A stretch of 10,220 nucleotides of DNA, taken from the NCBI GenBank assembly GCA_035286665.1, contig DATECY010000001.1, positions 1-10,220 on the forward strand. The letters run 5' to 3'. The notes under the pieces are model-generated. The model saw only the letters and a list, made by a program, of their open reading frames with translations, was not told the DNA's origin and searched no databases. The stretch is from RBG-16-68-21 sp035286665. Its GTDB lineage: Bacteria; Actinomycetota; Acidimicrobiia; Spongiisociales; UBA11373. Below are positions 1-5,934 of the stretch, piece by piece. Position numbers and translations under genes: made by a program. Numbering within the stretch: position 1 is the first letter of the stretch; every line of letters begins with the position of its first letter.

Positions 1-636
1 GACACTGCGGACGGTGGTGATCCACGAAGAGCGCTCTTCGCCGAGCTTGGCGCGCAGGCGCCGCACGTGGACGTCGACCGTCCTCGCGCCGCCGAAGTAG
101 TCGTATCCCCACACCCGCGACAACAGCTGCTCGCGACTCCACACCCGGGCCGGGTTGGTGACGAAGAAGCGGAGCAGCTCGTACTCCATGTAGGTGAGGT
201 CGACGGGATGCGAGCCGATGGTCGCCTGGTAGGTGGCCAGGTTGAGAGACAGGTCCTTGAAGACGATCACCTCGTCGGAGGTGACGCCCCCCGTCGCCGC
301 CGTGAGGCGGCCTGCCCGTACGGCCACCTCGGCGGGGTCGAGGGGGCTGAGCAAGAAGTCATCAAACACGCCGTCGGCCACCTCGGCGACCTGCGAACGG
401 CTCACCGCCAACAGCACGGGGAGGCTGGCAGTGTCCTTGGCCCGTCGGGCGATCGTCAACCCGAGTGCGGGATCATCGCCGAGCTCGACCACCAACAGTG
501 CCCACCCGCCGGACGGCTCGCGCTCACCGAGCTCCGCCAGGTCGTCGATCGGCACCGGGCGACAGCCCGCGCTGACAAGCGCCTCGACCAGCGAGGCTGA
601 GGCCCCAGGCGGGTAGACGGCTACGTCCACGTTCAT
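1..636 (-). CDS. GlnR-like OmpR-family response regulator (3' end cut by window edge)
   Basis: The frame stays open for 212 codons to the left edge, so the C-terminus is missing. Residues 1-112 form a receiver-like domain and residues 122-212 an OmpR/PhoB winged helix, with the typical WGYDYFGGARTVDVHVRRLR recognition-helix region. The receiver is degenerate. The acidic pair after strand 1 is absent (VAVYPPG), the phospho-acceptor position appears to be Glu51 (LLVVELGDD), and the usual lysine near strand 5 is Ser97 (FLLSPLDP). Actinobacterial GlnR, the global nitrogen regulator, has an atypical receiver of this kind and a very similar winged helix. The gene lies 68 bp downstream of a glutamine synthetase-like gene on the same strand, which supports a nitrogen role. 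The start is ATG 636 behind GAGGG; an in-frame ATG at 645 is an alternative. Another OmpR-family regulator is possible, but GlnR-like is the best fit. Confidence 0.85.
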   Translation of the reverse strand, partial: MNVDVAVYPPGASASLVEALVSAGCRPVPIDDLAELGEREPSGGWALLVVELGDDPALGLTIARRAKDTASLPVLLAVSRSQVAEVADGVFDDFLLSPLDPAEVAVRAGRLTAATGGVTSDEVIVFKDLSLNLATYQATIGSHPVDLTYMEYELLRFFVTNPARVWSREQLLSRVWGYDYFGGARTVDVHVRRLRAKLGEERSSWITTVRSV

Positions 637-647
637 GTCCCTCATGG

Positions 648-675
648 CAATTGCCAATTGCCAATTGCCAATTGC
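648..675. repeat. Heptamer tandem repeat, 4 x CAATTGC
   Basis: Four perfect copies of CAATTGC lie end to end between the regulator start codon and the end of the GlnA2-like gene. The AATT core makes each unit junction palindromic (GCAATTGC). The tract sits directly upstream of the regulator's start and would lie in its leader or promoter. It is one of four different 7-bp tandem repeats in this window. Confidence 0.95.
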
Positions 676-707
676 TGACGGTCATCGGCCCCGGCCGAAG
701 ACCGTCA
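676..707 (-). terminator. Hairpin at the end of the GlnA2-like gene
   Basis: TGACGGTC (676-683) is the exact reverse complement of GACCGTCA (700-707), and a further GC-rich stem (CGGCC/GGCCG) sits inside. On the minus strand the hairpin begins at the TGA stop codon of the GlnA2-like gene. No clear U-run follows on the minus strand, so it could be a weak terminator, an attenuator before the downstream regulator gene, or an mRNA-stabilising 3' structure. Confidence 0.5.
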
Positions 708-2033
708 CAGTATCGGCAAGTACTCCTCGATCTCGTAGCGACTCACGTGCCGTTGGTAACGATCCCACTCGGCGCGCTTGTTGCGAAGGAACCACTCGAA
801 GAGGTGTTCACCCAGTGCCGCCGCCACCAGTTCGGAGGCCTCCATCGCGTCGAGGGCCTCGGACAGGTTGCCGGGGATGCGCCGGATGCCGTCGGCGGCG
901 AGTTCCTCGGCCGTCAAATGAGCCACGTCGGAGGTGACTTCCGGCGGCAGGTCGTAGCCGTTTTCGATGCCGGCGAGGCCGGCGGCGAGGATCACCGAGA
1001 AGGCCAGGTACGGGTTGCACGCCGGGTCGGGGGACCGGTACTCCATCCGGGTGCTCGTCGGCTTGCCCTTCTTCGGTGTCGGCACCCGTACCAGTGCCGA
1101 CTGGTTGTTGCGTGCCCAGGTGATCCACACCGGGGCGTCGAAGCCGGACACCAGCCGCTTGTAGGAGTTCACCCACTGGTTGGTGATGGCGGTGATTTCC
1201 GCACCGTGTCGGAGCAGTCCGGCGATGAATCCCCGGCCCACCTTGGAGAGCCCGTACTCGCCGCCCGACTCGTAGAAGGCGTTGCGGTCGCCCTCGAACA
1301 GAGAGAGGTGCAGGTGGAGGCCGCTCCCGTCGACACCCTCGAGCGGCTTGGGCATGAACGTGGCGTAGATGCCGTGCTCCATCGCCACCTCCTTCACCGC
1401 GAGGCGCGTGGTCATGAAGGCGTCGGCCATGGTGAGGGCGTCGGTGTAGCGGAGGTCGAGCTCATGCTGACTCGGTGCGACTTCGTGGTGTGACGATTCG
1501 ACCGGGATGCCCAGGTTCTCCAGGGCCATGATCGTGCGGCGGCGGTACTCCTGGGCGACGTCGAGCGGGGTCAGGTCGAAGTAGCCACCGCGGTCGAGCG
1601 CCTTGGGTTTGGGTCCCGAGTCGGCGAAGTAGAAGTACTCGACCTCGGGCCCGACGAAGAACGAGTACCCCAGGTCGGCGGCGCGTTGCAGGTTGCGCTT
1701 GAGGACGGAGCGAGGGTCGCCCTCGAACGGCTCGCCGTCGGGGGTGGTGAGGTCGCAGAACATCCTGGCGACACCGGCCTGGTCGCCTCGCCACGGCAGG
1801 ATCTGAAAGGTGGTCGGGTCGGGGTGGGCGAGCATGTCCGCCTCCTGTACCCGCGAGAAGCCGTCGATCGCCGAGCCGTCGAACTGCATCCCCTCCTCGA
1901 ACGCGGTCTCCAACTCCGCCGGCGTGATCGCGAACGACTTCAGGTACCCGAGGACGTCGGTGAACCACAGCCTGATGAAGCGGATGCCGCGTTCCTCGAC
2001 GGTGCGCAGCACGTATTCGGTTTGCTTGTCCAT
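705..2033 (-). CDS. glnA2: Glutamine synthetase type I, GlnA2-like (GS-like gamma-glutamyl ligase)
   Basis: A 442-residue GSI-fold protein. It resembles mycobacterial GlnA2 from end to end, including RLWFTDVLGYLKS near the N-terminus, ITNQWVNSYKRLV in the middle and FLRNKRAEW near the C-terminus. ATP/metal-site residues are visible: FDGSAI with Asp52, GPEVEYF with Glu130 and Glu132, HHE (182-184), HELD with Glu191, GSGLHLH with His240, and RMEYRSPDPACNPYLAF. There is no adenylylation tyrosine; the segment equivalent to NLYDLPPEE is DVAHLTAEE. Two positions differ from true GS: the ammonium-site Glu (E. coli E327) is Asp299 in GFDAP, and Arg339 is Gln311 in ARNNQSA. Streptomyces GlnA2/GlnA3/GlnA4 paralogues are reported to ligate glutamate to amines other than ammonia, so the substrate is open. 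The start is ATG with GGAGG at 2038-2042. The gene is divergent from glnA1 and followed by the GlnR-like regulator. Confidence 0.9.
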   Translation of the reverse strand: MDKQTEYVLRTVEERGIRFIRLWFTDVLGYLKSFAITPAELETAFEEGMQFDGSAIDGFSRVQEADMLAHPDPTTFQILPWRGDQAGVARMFCDLTTPDGEPFEGDPRSVLKRNLQRAADLGYSFFVGPEVEYFYFADSGPKPKALDRGGYFDLTPLDVAQEYRRRTIMALENLGIPVESSHHEVAPSQHELDLRYTDALTMADAFMTTRLAVKEVAMEHGIYATFMPKPLEGVDGSGLHLHLSLFEGDRNAFYESGGEYGLSKVGRGFIAGLLRHGAEITAITNQWVNSYKRLVSGFDAPVWITWARNNQSALVRVPTPKKGKPTSTRMEYRSPDPACNPYLAFSVILAAGLAGIENGYDLPPEVTSDVAHLTAEELAADGIRRIPGNLSEALDAMEASELVAAALGEHLFEWFLRNKRAEWDRYQRHVSRYEIEEYLPIL

Positions 2034-2094
2034 GGGACCTCCGGGCTCTCATGGTACGGCACCGGTCCCAGGTGAGAAGAGGAGGACGCAACCT

Positions 2095-2132
2095 GAAACA
2101 GAGCGTTCACACACCGGCAACCACGAGGAAAC
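2095..2132. promoter_or_regulatory. Putative GlnR operator: four half-sites at 11-bp spacing
   Basis: GAAAC (2095-2099), TTCAC (2106-2110), GCAAC (2117-2121) and GAAAC (2128-2132) are each separated by exactly 6 nt. Every site ends in AC and repeats on one helical face. The known actinobacterial GlnR box is gTnAC-n6-GaAAc, often in two tandem copies. These sites match it at 4-5 of 5 positions, or 3-4 if the strict alternation of site types is enforced. The array lies between the divergent glnA2-like and glnA1 genes, just upstream of the glnA1 -10 element, as expected of an activator site. The binding factor is inferred. Confidence 0.65.
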
Positions 2133-2142
2133 TGGTATCGGG

Positions 2143-2148
2143 TATAAC
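2143..2148 (+). promoter_or_regulatory. Putative -10 element of glnA1
   Basis: TATAAC lies 37 nt upstream of the glnA1 ATG and 11 nt after the last operator half-site. No good -35 hexamer is visible 16-18 nt upstream; that stretch overlaps the operator array. This is typical of activator-dependent promoters. The transcript would start near 2155 and include the AAGGGAG ribosome-binding site. Confidence 0.5.
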
Positions 2149-2185
2149 GGTACCTCGCAAGATCTGAGTGAAAGGGAGTCGCGAC

Positions 2186-3607
2186 ATGGCGTCGGCCAAA
2201 GACGTGATGAAGATGCTCGAAGACGGCGAGTACGAGTTCGTCGACCTCCGGTTCTGCGATCTCCCCGGCCAGGTCCAGCATTTCACCGTCCCGGTGTCGG
2301 AGGTATCGATCGAGTCCTTCGACGAGGGGTTCGGCTTCGACGGATCGTCGATCCGCGGATTCCAGGCGATCCAGGAGTCCGACATGCTCCTTTTCCCCGA
2401 CCCCGACACCGCGGTTGCCGACGCCTTCCGTGACCGCCCCACGCTCATCCTCTACTGCTGGGTGCGCGACCCGATCACCGGCCAGCCATATGACAAGGAC
2501 CCCCGTTACGTCGCCAAGAAGGCGGAGGCGTACCTGCTCAGCACCGGCATCGCCGACACCTCGTTCTGGGGCCCCGAGGCCGAGTTCTACATCTTCGACT
2601 CGGCACGGTTCGACCAGAACCAGTACTCCGCCTTCTACGAGATCGATTCGGACGAAGGCGCCTGGAACAGCGGAACCGACGAACCGGGCGGCAACCTCGG
2701 GTACAAGCCGGGGTACAAGGAGGGGTACTTCCCCGTTCCACCGACCGACCACTACCAGGATCTCCGATCGGAGATGGCGGCGCGCCTTGCCGATGCCGGG
2801 ATCCACGTCGAGGTGCAGCACCACGAGGTGGGTACCGCCGGGCAGTCCGAGATCGACATCCGGTTCGGTACGCTCCTGCAGACCGCCGACCGGGTGACGC
2901 TGTTCAAGTACATCGTCAAGAACACCGCCTGGATGTACGACAAGACGGTCACCTTCATGCCGAAGCCGATCTTCCAGGACAACGGTTCGGGCATGCACTG
3001 TCACCAGAGCCTGTGGACCGACGGCAAGCCTCTCTTCTACGACGAGAAGGGGTACGCAGGCCTGTCGGACATGGCCCGGCACTACATCGGTGGCCTGCTC
3101 CATCACGCCGGGGCACTCATGGCCTTTGCGGCGCCGACCACCAACTCCTACCGCCGCCTCGTGCCCGGGTACGAGGCCCCGGTGAACCTGGTGTACAGCC
3201 AGCGCAACCGCTCCGCAGCCATCAGGATCCCGACCTACAGCCGCAAGCCTGCGGCCAAGCGCCTGGAATTCCGTTGTCCGGACCCGTCGTGCAACCCGTA
3301 TCTGGCGTTCTCGGCCATGCTTCTCGCCGGCCTCGACGGGATCGCCAAGAAGATGGATCCGGGGGCACCGGTGGACAAGGACCTCTACGACCTGCCCCCC
3401 GAGGAGTTGGCGAACGTGCCCAGGGTTCCCGGGTCACTCGAGGAATCACTGGCGGCACTCGAGGCGGACCACGAGTTCCTCCTCGTCGGCGACGTCTTCA
3501 CCGAGGGCCTCATCAAGGACTGGATCGCCTACAAGATGGCCCACGAGGTCGATGCCATTCGGCTCCGCCCCCACCCATGGGAATTCCGCCTGTACTACGA
3601 CTGTTGA
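2186..3607 (+). CDS. glnA: Glutamine synthetase type I (GSI-beta), adenylylatable
   Basis: Converts glutamate, ammonia and ATP to glutamine, the main ammonia-assimilation step, as a cytoplasmic dodecamer. The 473-residue length and full-length similarity match actinobacterial GlnA1. Visible residues are Asp52 (FDGSSIRGF), Glu131/Glu133 (EAEFYIFD), HHEVG (212-216), NGSGMHCHQS with His271, the flap Glu330 (LVPGYEAP), Arg342 (SQRNRSAAIRIP) and LEFRCPDPSCNPYLAF. Tyr401 in KDLYDLPPEE is the adenylylation tyrosine of the GSI-beta group, so a GlnE adenylyltransferase is expected elsewhere in the genome. I chose ATG 2186 because AAGGGAG (2172-2178) sits 7 nt upstream and the protein then begins as family members do; a GTG at 2168 would lie before the ribosome-binding site. 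The gene is transcribed divergently from glnA2 and probably controlled through the operator array at 2095-2132. Confidence 0.97.
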   Translation: MASAKDVMKMLEDGEYEFVDLRFCDLPGQVQHFTVPVSEVSIESFDEGFGFDGSSIRGFQAIQESDMLLFPDPDTAVADAFRDRPTLILYCWVRDPITGQPYDKDPRYVAKKAEAYLLSTGIADTSFWGPEAEFYIFDSARFDQNQYSAFYEIDSDEGAWNSGTDEPGGNLGYKPGYKEGYFPVPPTDHYQDLRSEMAARLADAGIHVEVQHHEVGTAGQSEIDIRFGTLLQTADRVTLFKYIVKNTAWMYDKTVTFMPKPIFQDNGSGMHCHQSLWTDGKPLFYDEKGYAGLSDMARHYIGGLLHHAGALMAFAAPTTNSYRRLVPGYEAPVNLVYSQRNRSAAIRIPTYSRKPAAKRLEFRCPDPSCNPYLAFSAMLLAGLDGIAKKMDPGAPVDKDLYDLPPEELANVPRVPGSLEESLAALEADHEFLLVGDVFTEGLIKDWIAYKMAHEVDAIRLRPHPWEFRLYYDC

Positions 3608-3632
3608 AGACTGAGCTTTGCAGGAGGGGACG

Positions 3633-3668
3633 CGAGAAGGGCGCAGCCGAGAGGCTGTGCCCTTCTCG
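3633..3668 (+). terminator. Strong hairpin terminator after glnA1
   Basis: A 16-bp stem (CGAGAAGGGCGCAGCC pairing with GGCTGTGCCCTTCTCG, one G-U pair) closes a GAGA tetraloop, starting 25 nt after the glnA1 stop. Only a short TT follows, so the U-tract is poor. Because the stem is nearly perfect it would also work for the convergent minus-strand gene ending at 3746. Confidence 0.8.
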
Positions 3669-3745
3669 TTGGCAGCCTCCGGCCCCCAGCAAGTGGCGGC
3701 TCGGCGTCCATTGTTCCCGCAAGAGGCGCGTCTTCGCCCGGGCCC

Positions 3746-4351
3746 TCAGCCGGCGACGGTGGTGGTCGACGATTCATCGACCGTTGCTTGGGCTGTTGCC
3801 CGTATGTCGTCGATCGCAGCCAGGACCTGGTCGACCTCCACATGGAACTCGGCCACGGCGCTGCGGCGCAGGGTTCCATCGTCCGGCGCCTCGAGGCCGG
3901 CGATGACGTCTGCCACCTTGGGCGCCAGGTCGGAGACCGCGATCACCAGTGCCACGTGACCTGCGGCAAGGTCGGCAGGCACGCCTTCGACCTGGGCCAC
4001 GGCGTTCTCCCATGCGCTGATCTCGTCCTGAAGGTCCACGAGGGCGGTGCGGGTCTCGGCGAACAACGCCTCACGGGTGTCCCATCGGGCATTGATCCGG
4101 TCGACGTCGTCGGCGTAGGTTTGCGCCTGGTTCGCGAAGATGTCAAGGGTCACCATGAACGCGGCGATGTCGGTCGGCAGCGTGGTGGTCGACGAGGTCA
4201 CGTCGGTCGGGAAGGGTGGTTCCGCGTCGGTCCCCTCCGTCGGGCTGTTTGCGGGTTCGATGCTGTTCACGAACGTGTACGTGAGCAGCACCATCGCCGC
4301 AATGATCAGCGGCAGCACCCAGCGCCCATGCTTCGGATCGGGGTTGACCAC
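3746..4351 (-). CDS. Membrane-anchored extracytoplasmic protein of unknown function
   Basis: I do not recognise a family. From the GTG at 4351 the product has 201 residues. It has a short cytoplasmic N-terminus (VNPDPKHGR), one membrane helix at about residues 11-30 (WVLPLIIAAMVLLTYTFV), and a Pro/Ser/Thr-rich linker (about 33-58). The rest is an acidic, mostly helical domain that may form a helical bundle or coiled coil, ending in a Thr-rich tail (SSTTTVAG). The open frame extends upstream to a TTG at 4471 with an ATG at 4456, but that part runs through a heptamer repeat and has no ribosome-binding site. The GTG at 4351 is preceded by TACCGT plus 7 nt, the leaderless pattern seen at other genes here. 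GTG 4384 is a second option. The gene is convergent with glnA1 and stands alone. Confidence 0.75.
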   Translation of the reverse strand: MVNPDPKHGRWVLPLIIAAMVLLTYTFVNSIEPANSPTEGTDAEPPFPTDVTSSTTTLPTDIAAFMVTLDIFANQAQTYADDVDRINARWDTREALFAETRTALVDLQDEISAWENAVAQVEGVPADLAAGHVALVIAVSDLAPKVADVIAGLEAPDDGTLRRSAVAEFHVEVDQVLAAIDDIRATAQATVDESSTTTVAG

Positions 4352-4358
4352 GGCGGAA

Positions 4359-4364
4359 ACGGTA
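4359..4364 (-). promoter_or_regulatory. Putative leaderless -10 (TACCGT) of the membrane protein gene
   Basis: On the minus strand TACCGT is followed by 7 nt and then the GTG at 4351. There is no Shine-Dalgarno sequence. The spacing equals the distance from a -10 hexamer to a transcription start, so the mRNA would begin at or next to the start codon. Confidence 0.45.
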
Positions 4365-4420
4365 GTCCAAGTATTGCGGAGCACGCTCCACCCGGCGAGA
4401 GCGCCCGGCCGCCGGGATAG

Positions 4421-4441
4421 GCGATGAGCGATGAGCGATGA
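4421..4441. repeat. Heptamer tandem repeat, 3 x GCGATGA
   Basis: Three perfect end-to-end copies of GCGATGA. The tract falls inside the upstream extension of the minus-strand membrane protein frame. As the other heptamer tracts here are non-coding, this argues that the gene starts downstream of it. Confidence 0.95.
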
Positions 4442-4701
4442 ACGGGACAAGGACATCGGATGGAGCCGCAATTGGCCTTCGAGGGCGCGCCGATAGGCGC
4501 GGACTCGGCGGTTGGGGCTGGGGACCCCAACCGCACCGCGATGAGGCCTCCGGCCGAAGAGCCATCAGCGAAGTTCCGGAGCGCCACGGTCACCAGCAAC
4601 CCGGGAACTGGTGACCGGGACCGCTGAGCGGCGAAGCCGCCTCTTGCCGGAAGCCGGCGGCGGCCGCGTGGTCCTTGTTCGGGGTGGCGGGGGCTCTTGA
4701 T

Positions 4702-4707
4702 TAGCCT
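4702..4707 (+). promoter_or_regulatory. Putative leaderless -10 (TAGCCT) of the pteridine reductase gene
   Basis: TAGCCT lies 6 nt before ATG 4714, and no Shine-Dalgarno sequence is present. The distance fits transcription starting at the A of the start codon. No clear -35 element at the standard distance. Confidence 0.5.
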
Positions 4708-4713
4708 CCGGTC

Positions 4714-5436
4714 ATGGAACTGCGCGGTGTCACGGCTCTCGTCACCGGGGGGGCGCGTCGGGTCGGCAAGGCGATTGCCCTGGGATTGGCCGAGTCGGGC
4801 TGCAACCTCGTCCTTCATTACAACCGCTCCGCCGACGAGGCCGAAGCCACCGCGGTGGAGGCGAGGGCCTTTGGAGTGCGGGTCCGCGCCGTTGGTGCCG
4901 ACCTCTCGTCGGACGCCGTCCGTGCCATTGCCGACGCGGAGGACCTCGCCCCGGTGCGGGTGTTGGTGAACAGCGCCGCGGTGTTCACCGAGGACACCTT
5001 GAGGAGGGTGGACCGTGAGGCCTTCGAGCAGACGCTGGCGGTCAATCTCACCGCACCGATCTTGCTGACCTCCGCGTTTGCCGCCGCGCTCCCGGAGGGG
5101 GTTTCCGGGGCCGTGGTCAATGTCACCGATTGGCGCGTGGCTCGCCCCTACCGGGATCACTTCTCGTACTCCGTCGCCAAGGGGGGGCTCGACACCTTCA
5201 CGACCGCTGCCGCCGAAGCGTTGGCTCCTTCGATCCGGGTGAACGCCGTCGCGCTCGGAGCGATCCTGCCGCCCGCCGGGAAGGGCTCGGCCTACCTGAA
5301 GGCGCTTGCCAAGGACATCCCGGTCCACCACGTCGGAGACACCGACGTGGTGGTGCACGCGGTGAGGTTTCTCCTCGAGAACGACTTCGTCACCGGCGAG
5401 ATCGTGCGCATCGACGGCGGAGCACATCTGAGGTAG
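4714..5436 (+). CDS. folM: Pteridine reductase (PTR1/FolM-like short-chain dehydrogenase)
   Basis: A 240-residue SDR with pterin-reductase hallmarks rather than the generic SDR pattern. The cofactor motif is TGxxxRxG (TGGARRVG, 11-18), and HYNRSADEA (35-43) follows strand 2; the corresponding HY-x-RS in PTR1 selects NADPH. The catalytic position usually held by Ser is Asp139 (VNVTDWR), followed by Tyr152 and Lys156 (YSVAK), matching the Asp-Tyr-Lys set of Leishmania PTR1. The C-terminus has VTGEIVRIDGG. Enzymes of this group reduce dihydrofolate, biopterin or dihydromonapterin with NADPH in the cytoplasm. The location directly upstream of folB and folK-folE supports a folate/pterin role. The exact substrate cannot be told from sequence; the folM symbol is by family resemblance. 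ATG 4714 is the first codon of the canonical N-terminus and follows a leaderless -10. Confidence 0.85.
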   Translation: MELRGVTALVTGGARRVGKAIALGLAESGCNLVLHYNRSADEAEATAVEARAFGVRVRAVGADLSSDAVRAIADAEDLAPVRVLVNSAAVFTEDTLRRVDREAFEQTLAVNLTAPILLTSAFAAALPEGVSGAVVNVTDWRVARPYRDHFSYSVAKGGLDTFTTAAAEALAPSIRVNAVALGAILPPAGKGSAYLKALAKDIPVHHVGDTDVVVHAVRFLLENDFVTGEIVRIDGGAHLR

Positions 5437-5446
5437 GGCGGCGAAG

Positions 5447-5467
5447 CGTCTCCCGTCTCCCGTCTCC
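5447..5467. repeat. Heptamer tandem repeat, 3 x CGTCTCC
   Basis: Three perfect copies of CGTCTCC begin 10 nt after the stop of the pteridine reductase gene. The tract shares the intergenic region with a second, unrelated heptamer tract at 5497-5524. Confidence 0.95.
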
Positions 5468-5496
5468 CGGCACGACCGCGCCGGGCTCCTAAGGTC

Positions 5497-5524
5497 CGCA
5501 TTGCGCATTGCGCATTGCGCATTG
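5497..5524. repeat. Heptamer tandem repeat, 4 x CGCATTG
   Basis: Four perfect copies of CGCATTG lie about 50 bp upstream of folB. An open frame runs from inside it into folB, but the folB protein clearly begins at 5575, so the tract is non-coding. Confidence 0.95.
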
Positions 5525-5561
5525 CGTGGCCCTCGTCCTGGCTCATGATCCCCGGCTCACC

Positions 5562-5567
5562 TACCCT
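5562..5567 (+). promoter_or_regulatory. Putative leaderless -10 (TACCCT) of folB
   Basis: TACCCT is followed by 7 nt and ATG 5575, with no Shine-Dalgarno sequence between. It suggests that folB and the fused folK-folE gene have their own promoter, separate from the reductase gene upstream. Confidence 0.5.
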
Positions 5568-5574
5568 CCACCCC

Positions 5575-5934
5575 ATGGACCGCGTCGTCATCGAAGGGCT
5601 GCTCGTGCGGGGGATCGTCGGGATCAACCCCGAGGAGCGCGCCAACCGCCAAGACATTCTCATCGACGTCACGATGGGGGCCGACACCACGGCGGCGGCA
5701 GCGAGTGACGACATCGCCGACGCCGTCAACTACCGCACGGTGGCCAAGGCGATCATCGCCCACGTCGAACAGGGCTCGCCGATGCTGGTCGAACGGCTCG
5801 CCGAGGAGATCGCCGGCATCTGCTTCACCGCCGACCAGCGCATCACCGAGGTGGAGGTGGAGGTCCGCAAGCCGGGCGCAGTCCGCTTCGCTGATTCTGT
5901 CGGGGTCATCATCCATCGAAGTCGTCCGGCGTGA
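5575..5934 (+). CDS. folB: Dihydroneopterin aldolase
   Basis: Converts 7,8-dihydroneopterin to 6-hydroxymethyl-7,8-dihydropterin and glycolaldehyde in folate synthesis. The 119-residue length is normal for FolB. Family landmarks are IEGLLVRGIVGINPEER with Glu21, the RQDILIDVTM strand, Tyr53 in AVNYRTV, Glu73 in LVERLAEEIA (pterin binding) and the catalytic Lys99 in VEVRKPGAVRFADSVGV. ATG 5575 gives the canonical N-terminus; upstream in-frame codons run through the heptamer repeat. The TGA stop overlaps the GTG start of the next gene by 4 nt (GTGA, 5931-5934), indicating translational coupling with FolK-FolE, which makes its precursor and uses its product. Confidence 0.95.
   Translation: MDRVVIEGLLVRGIVGINPEERANRQDILIDVTMGADTTAAAASDDIADAVNYRTVAKAIIAHVEQGSPMLVERLAEEIAGICFTADQRITEVEVEVRKPGAVRFADSVGVIIHRSRPA

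Larger units (their letters stand above)
4352..4713. other. Non-coding region with many inverted repeats between divergent genes
   Basis: About 360 bp without a convincing gene. It contains the GCGATGA tract and a 9-bp inverted repeat, CGGTTGGGG (4509-4517) with CCCCAACCG (4525-4533). A perfect 10-bp inverted repeat, CGGTCACCAG (4587-4596) with CTGGTGACCG (4608-4617), is enclosed by an outer 6-bp pair, TCAGCG (4565-4570) with CGCTGA (4622-4627). Small GC-rich palindromes follow (GCGGC-gaa-GCCGC and GCCGG-aag-CCGGC, about 4628-4658). GTTCC at 4573-4577 can also pair with GGAAC at 4604-4608, which would give a pseudoknot. Both flanking genes look leaderless, so this DNA is probably not a 5' UTR of either. 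It may hold an independent small RNA or REP-like DNA. Confidence 0.5.

Noticed and set aside
651..1493. Plus-strand open frame of 280 codons opposite the GlnA2-like gene
   Set aside because: Begins inside the CAATTGC repeat and is antisense to a well-supported glutamine synthetase-type gene.
1940..3106. Minus-strand open frame of 388 codons opposite glnA1
   Set aside because: Shadow of glnA1; its end even overlaps the start of the real GlnA2-like gene in another frame.
4565..4713. Riboswitch or structured 5' UTR for the pteridine reductase operon
   Set aside because: The structure does not match any riboswitch I know, and the TAGCCT box 6 nt before the ATG argues for a leaderless transcript that would not include it.
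4306..5508. Minus-strand open frame of 400 codons opposite the pteridine reductase
   Set aside because: It runs through inverted repeats and antisense to a clear SDR gene; composition is of the shadow type.
648..5524. CRISPR or mobile-element repeats
   Set aside because: The 7-bp units are contiguous, have no spacers, differ between loci and have no transposase nearby.
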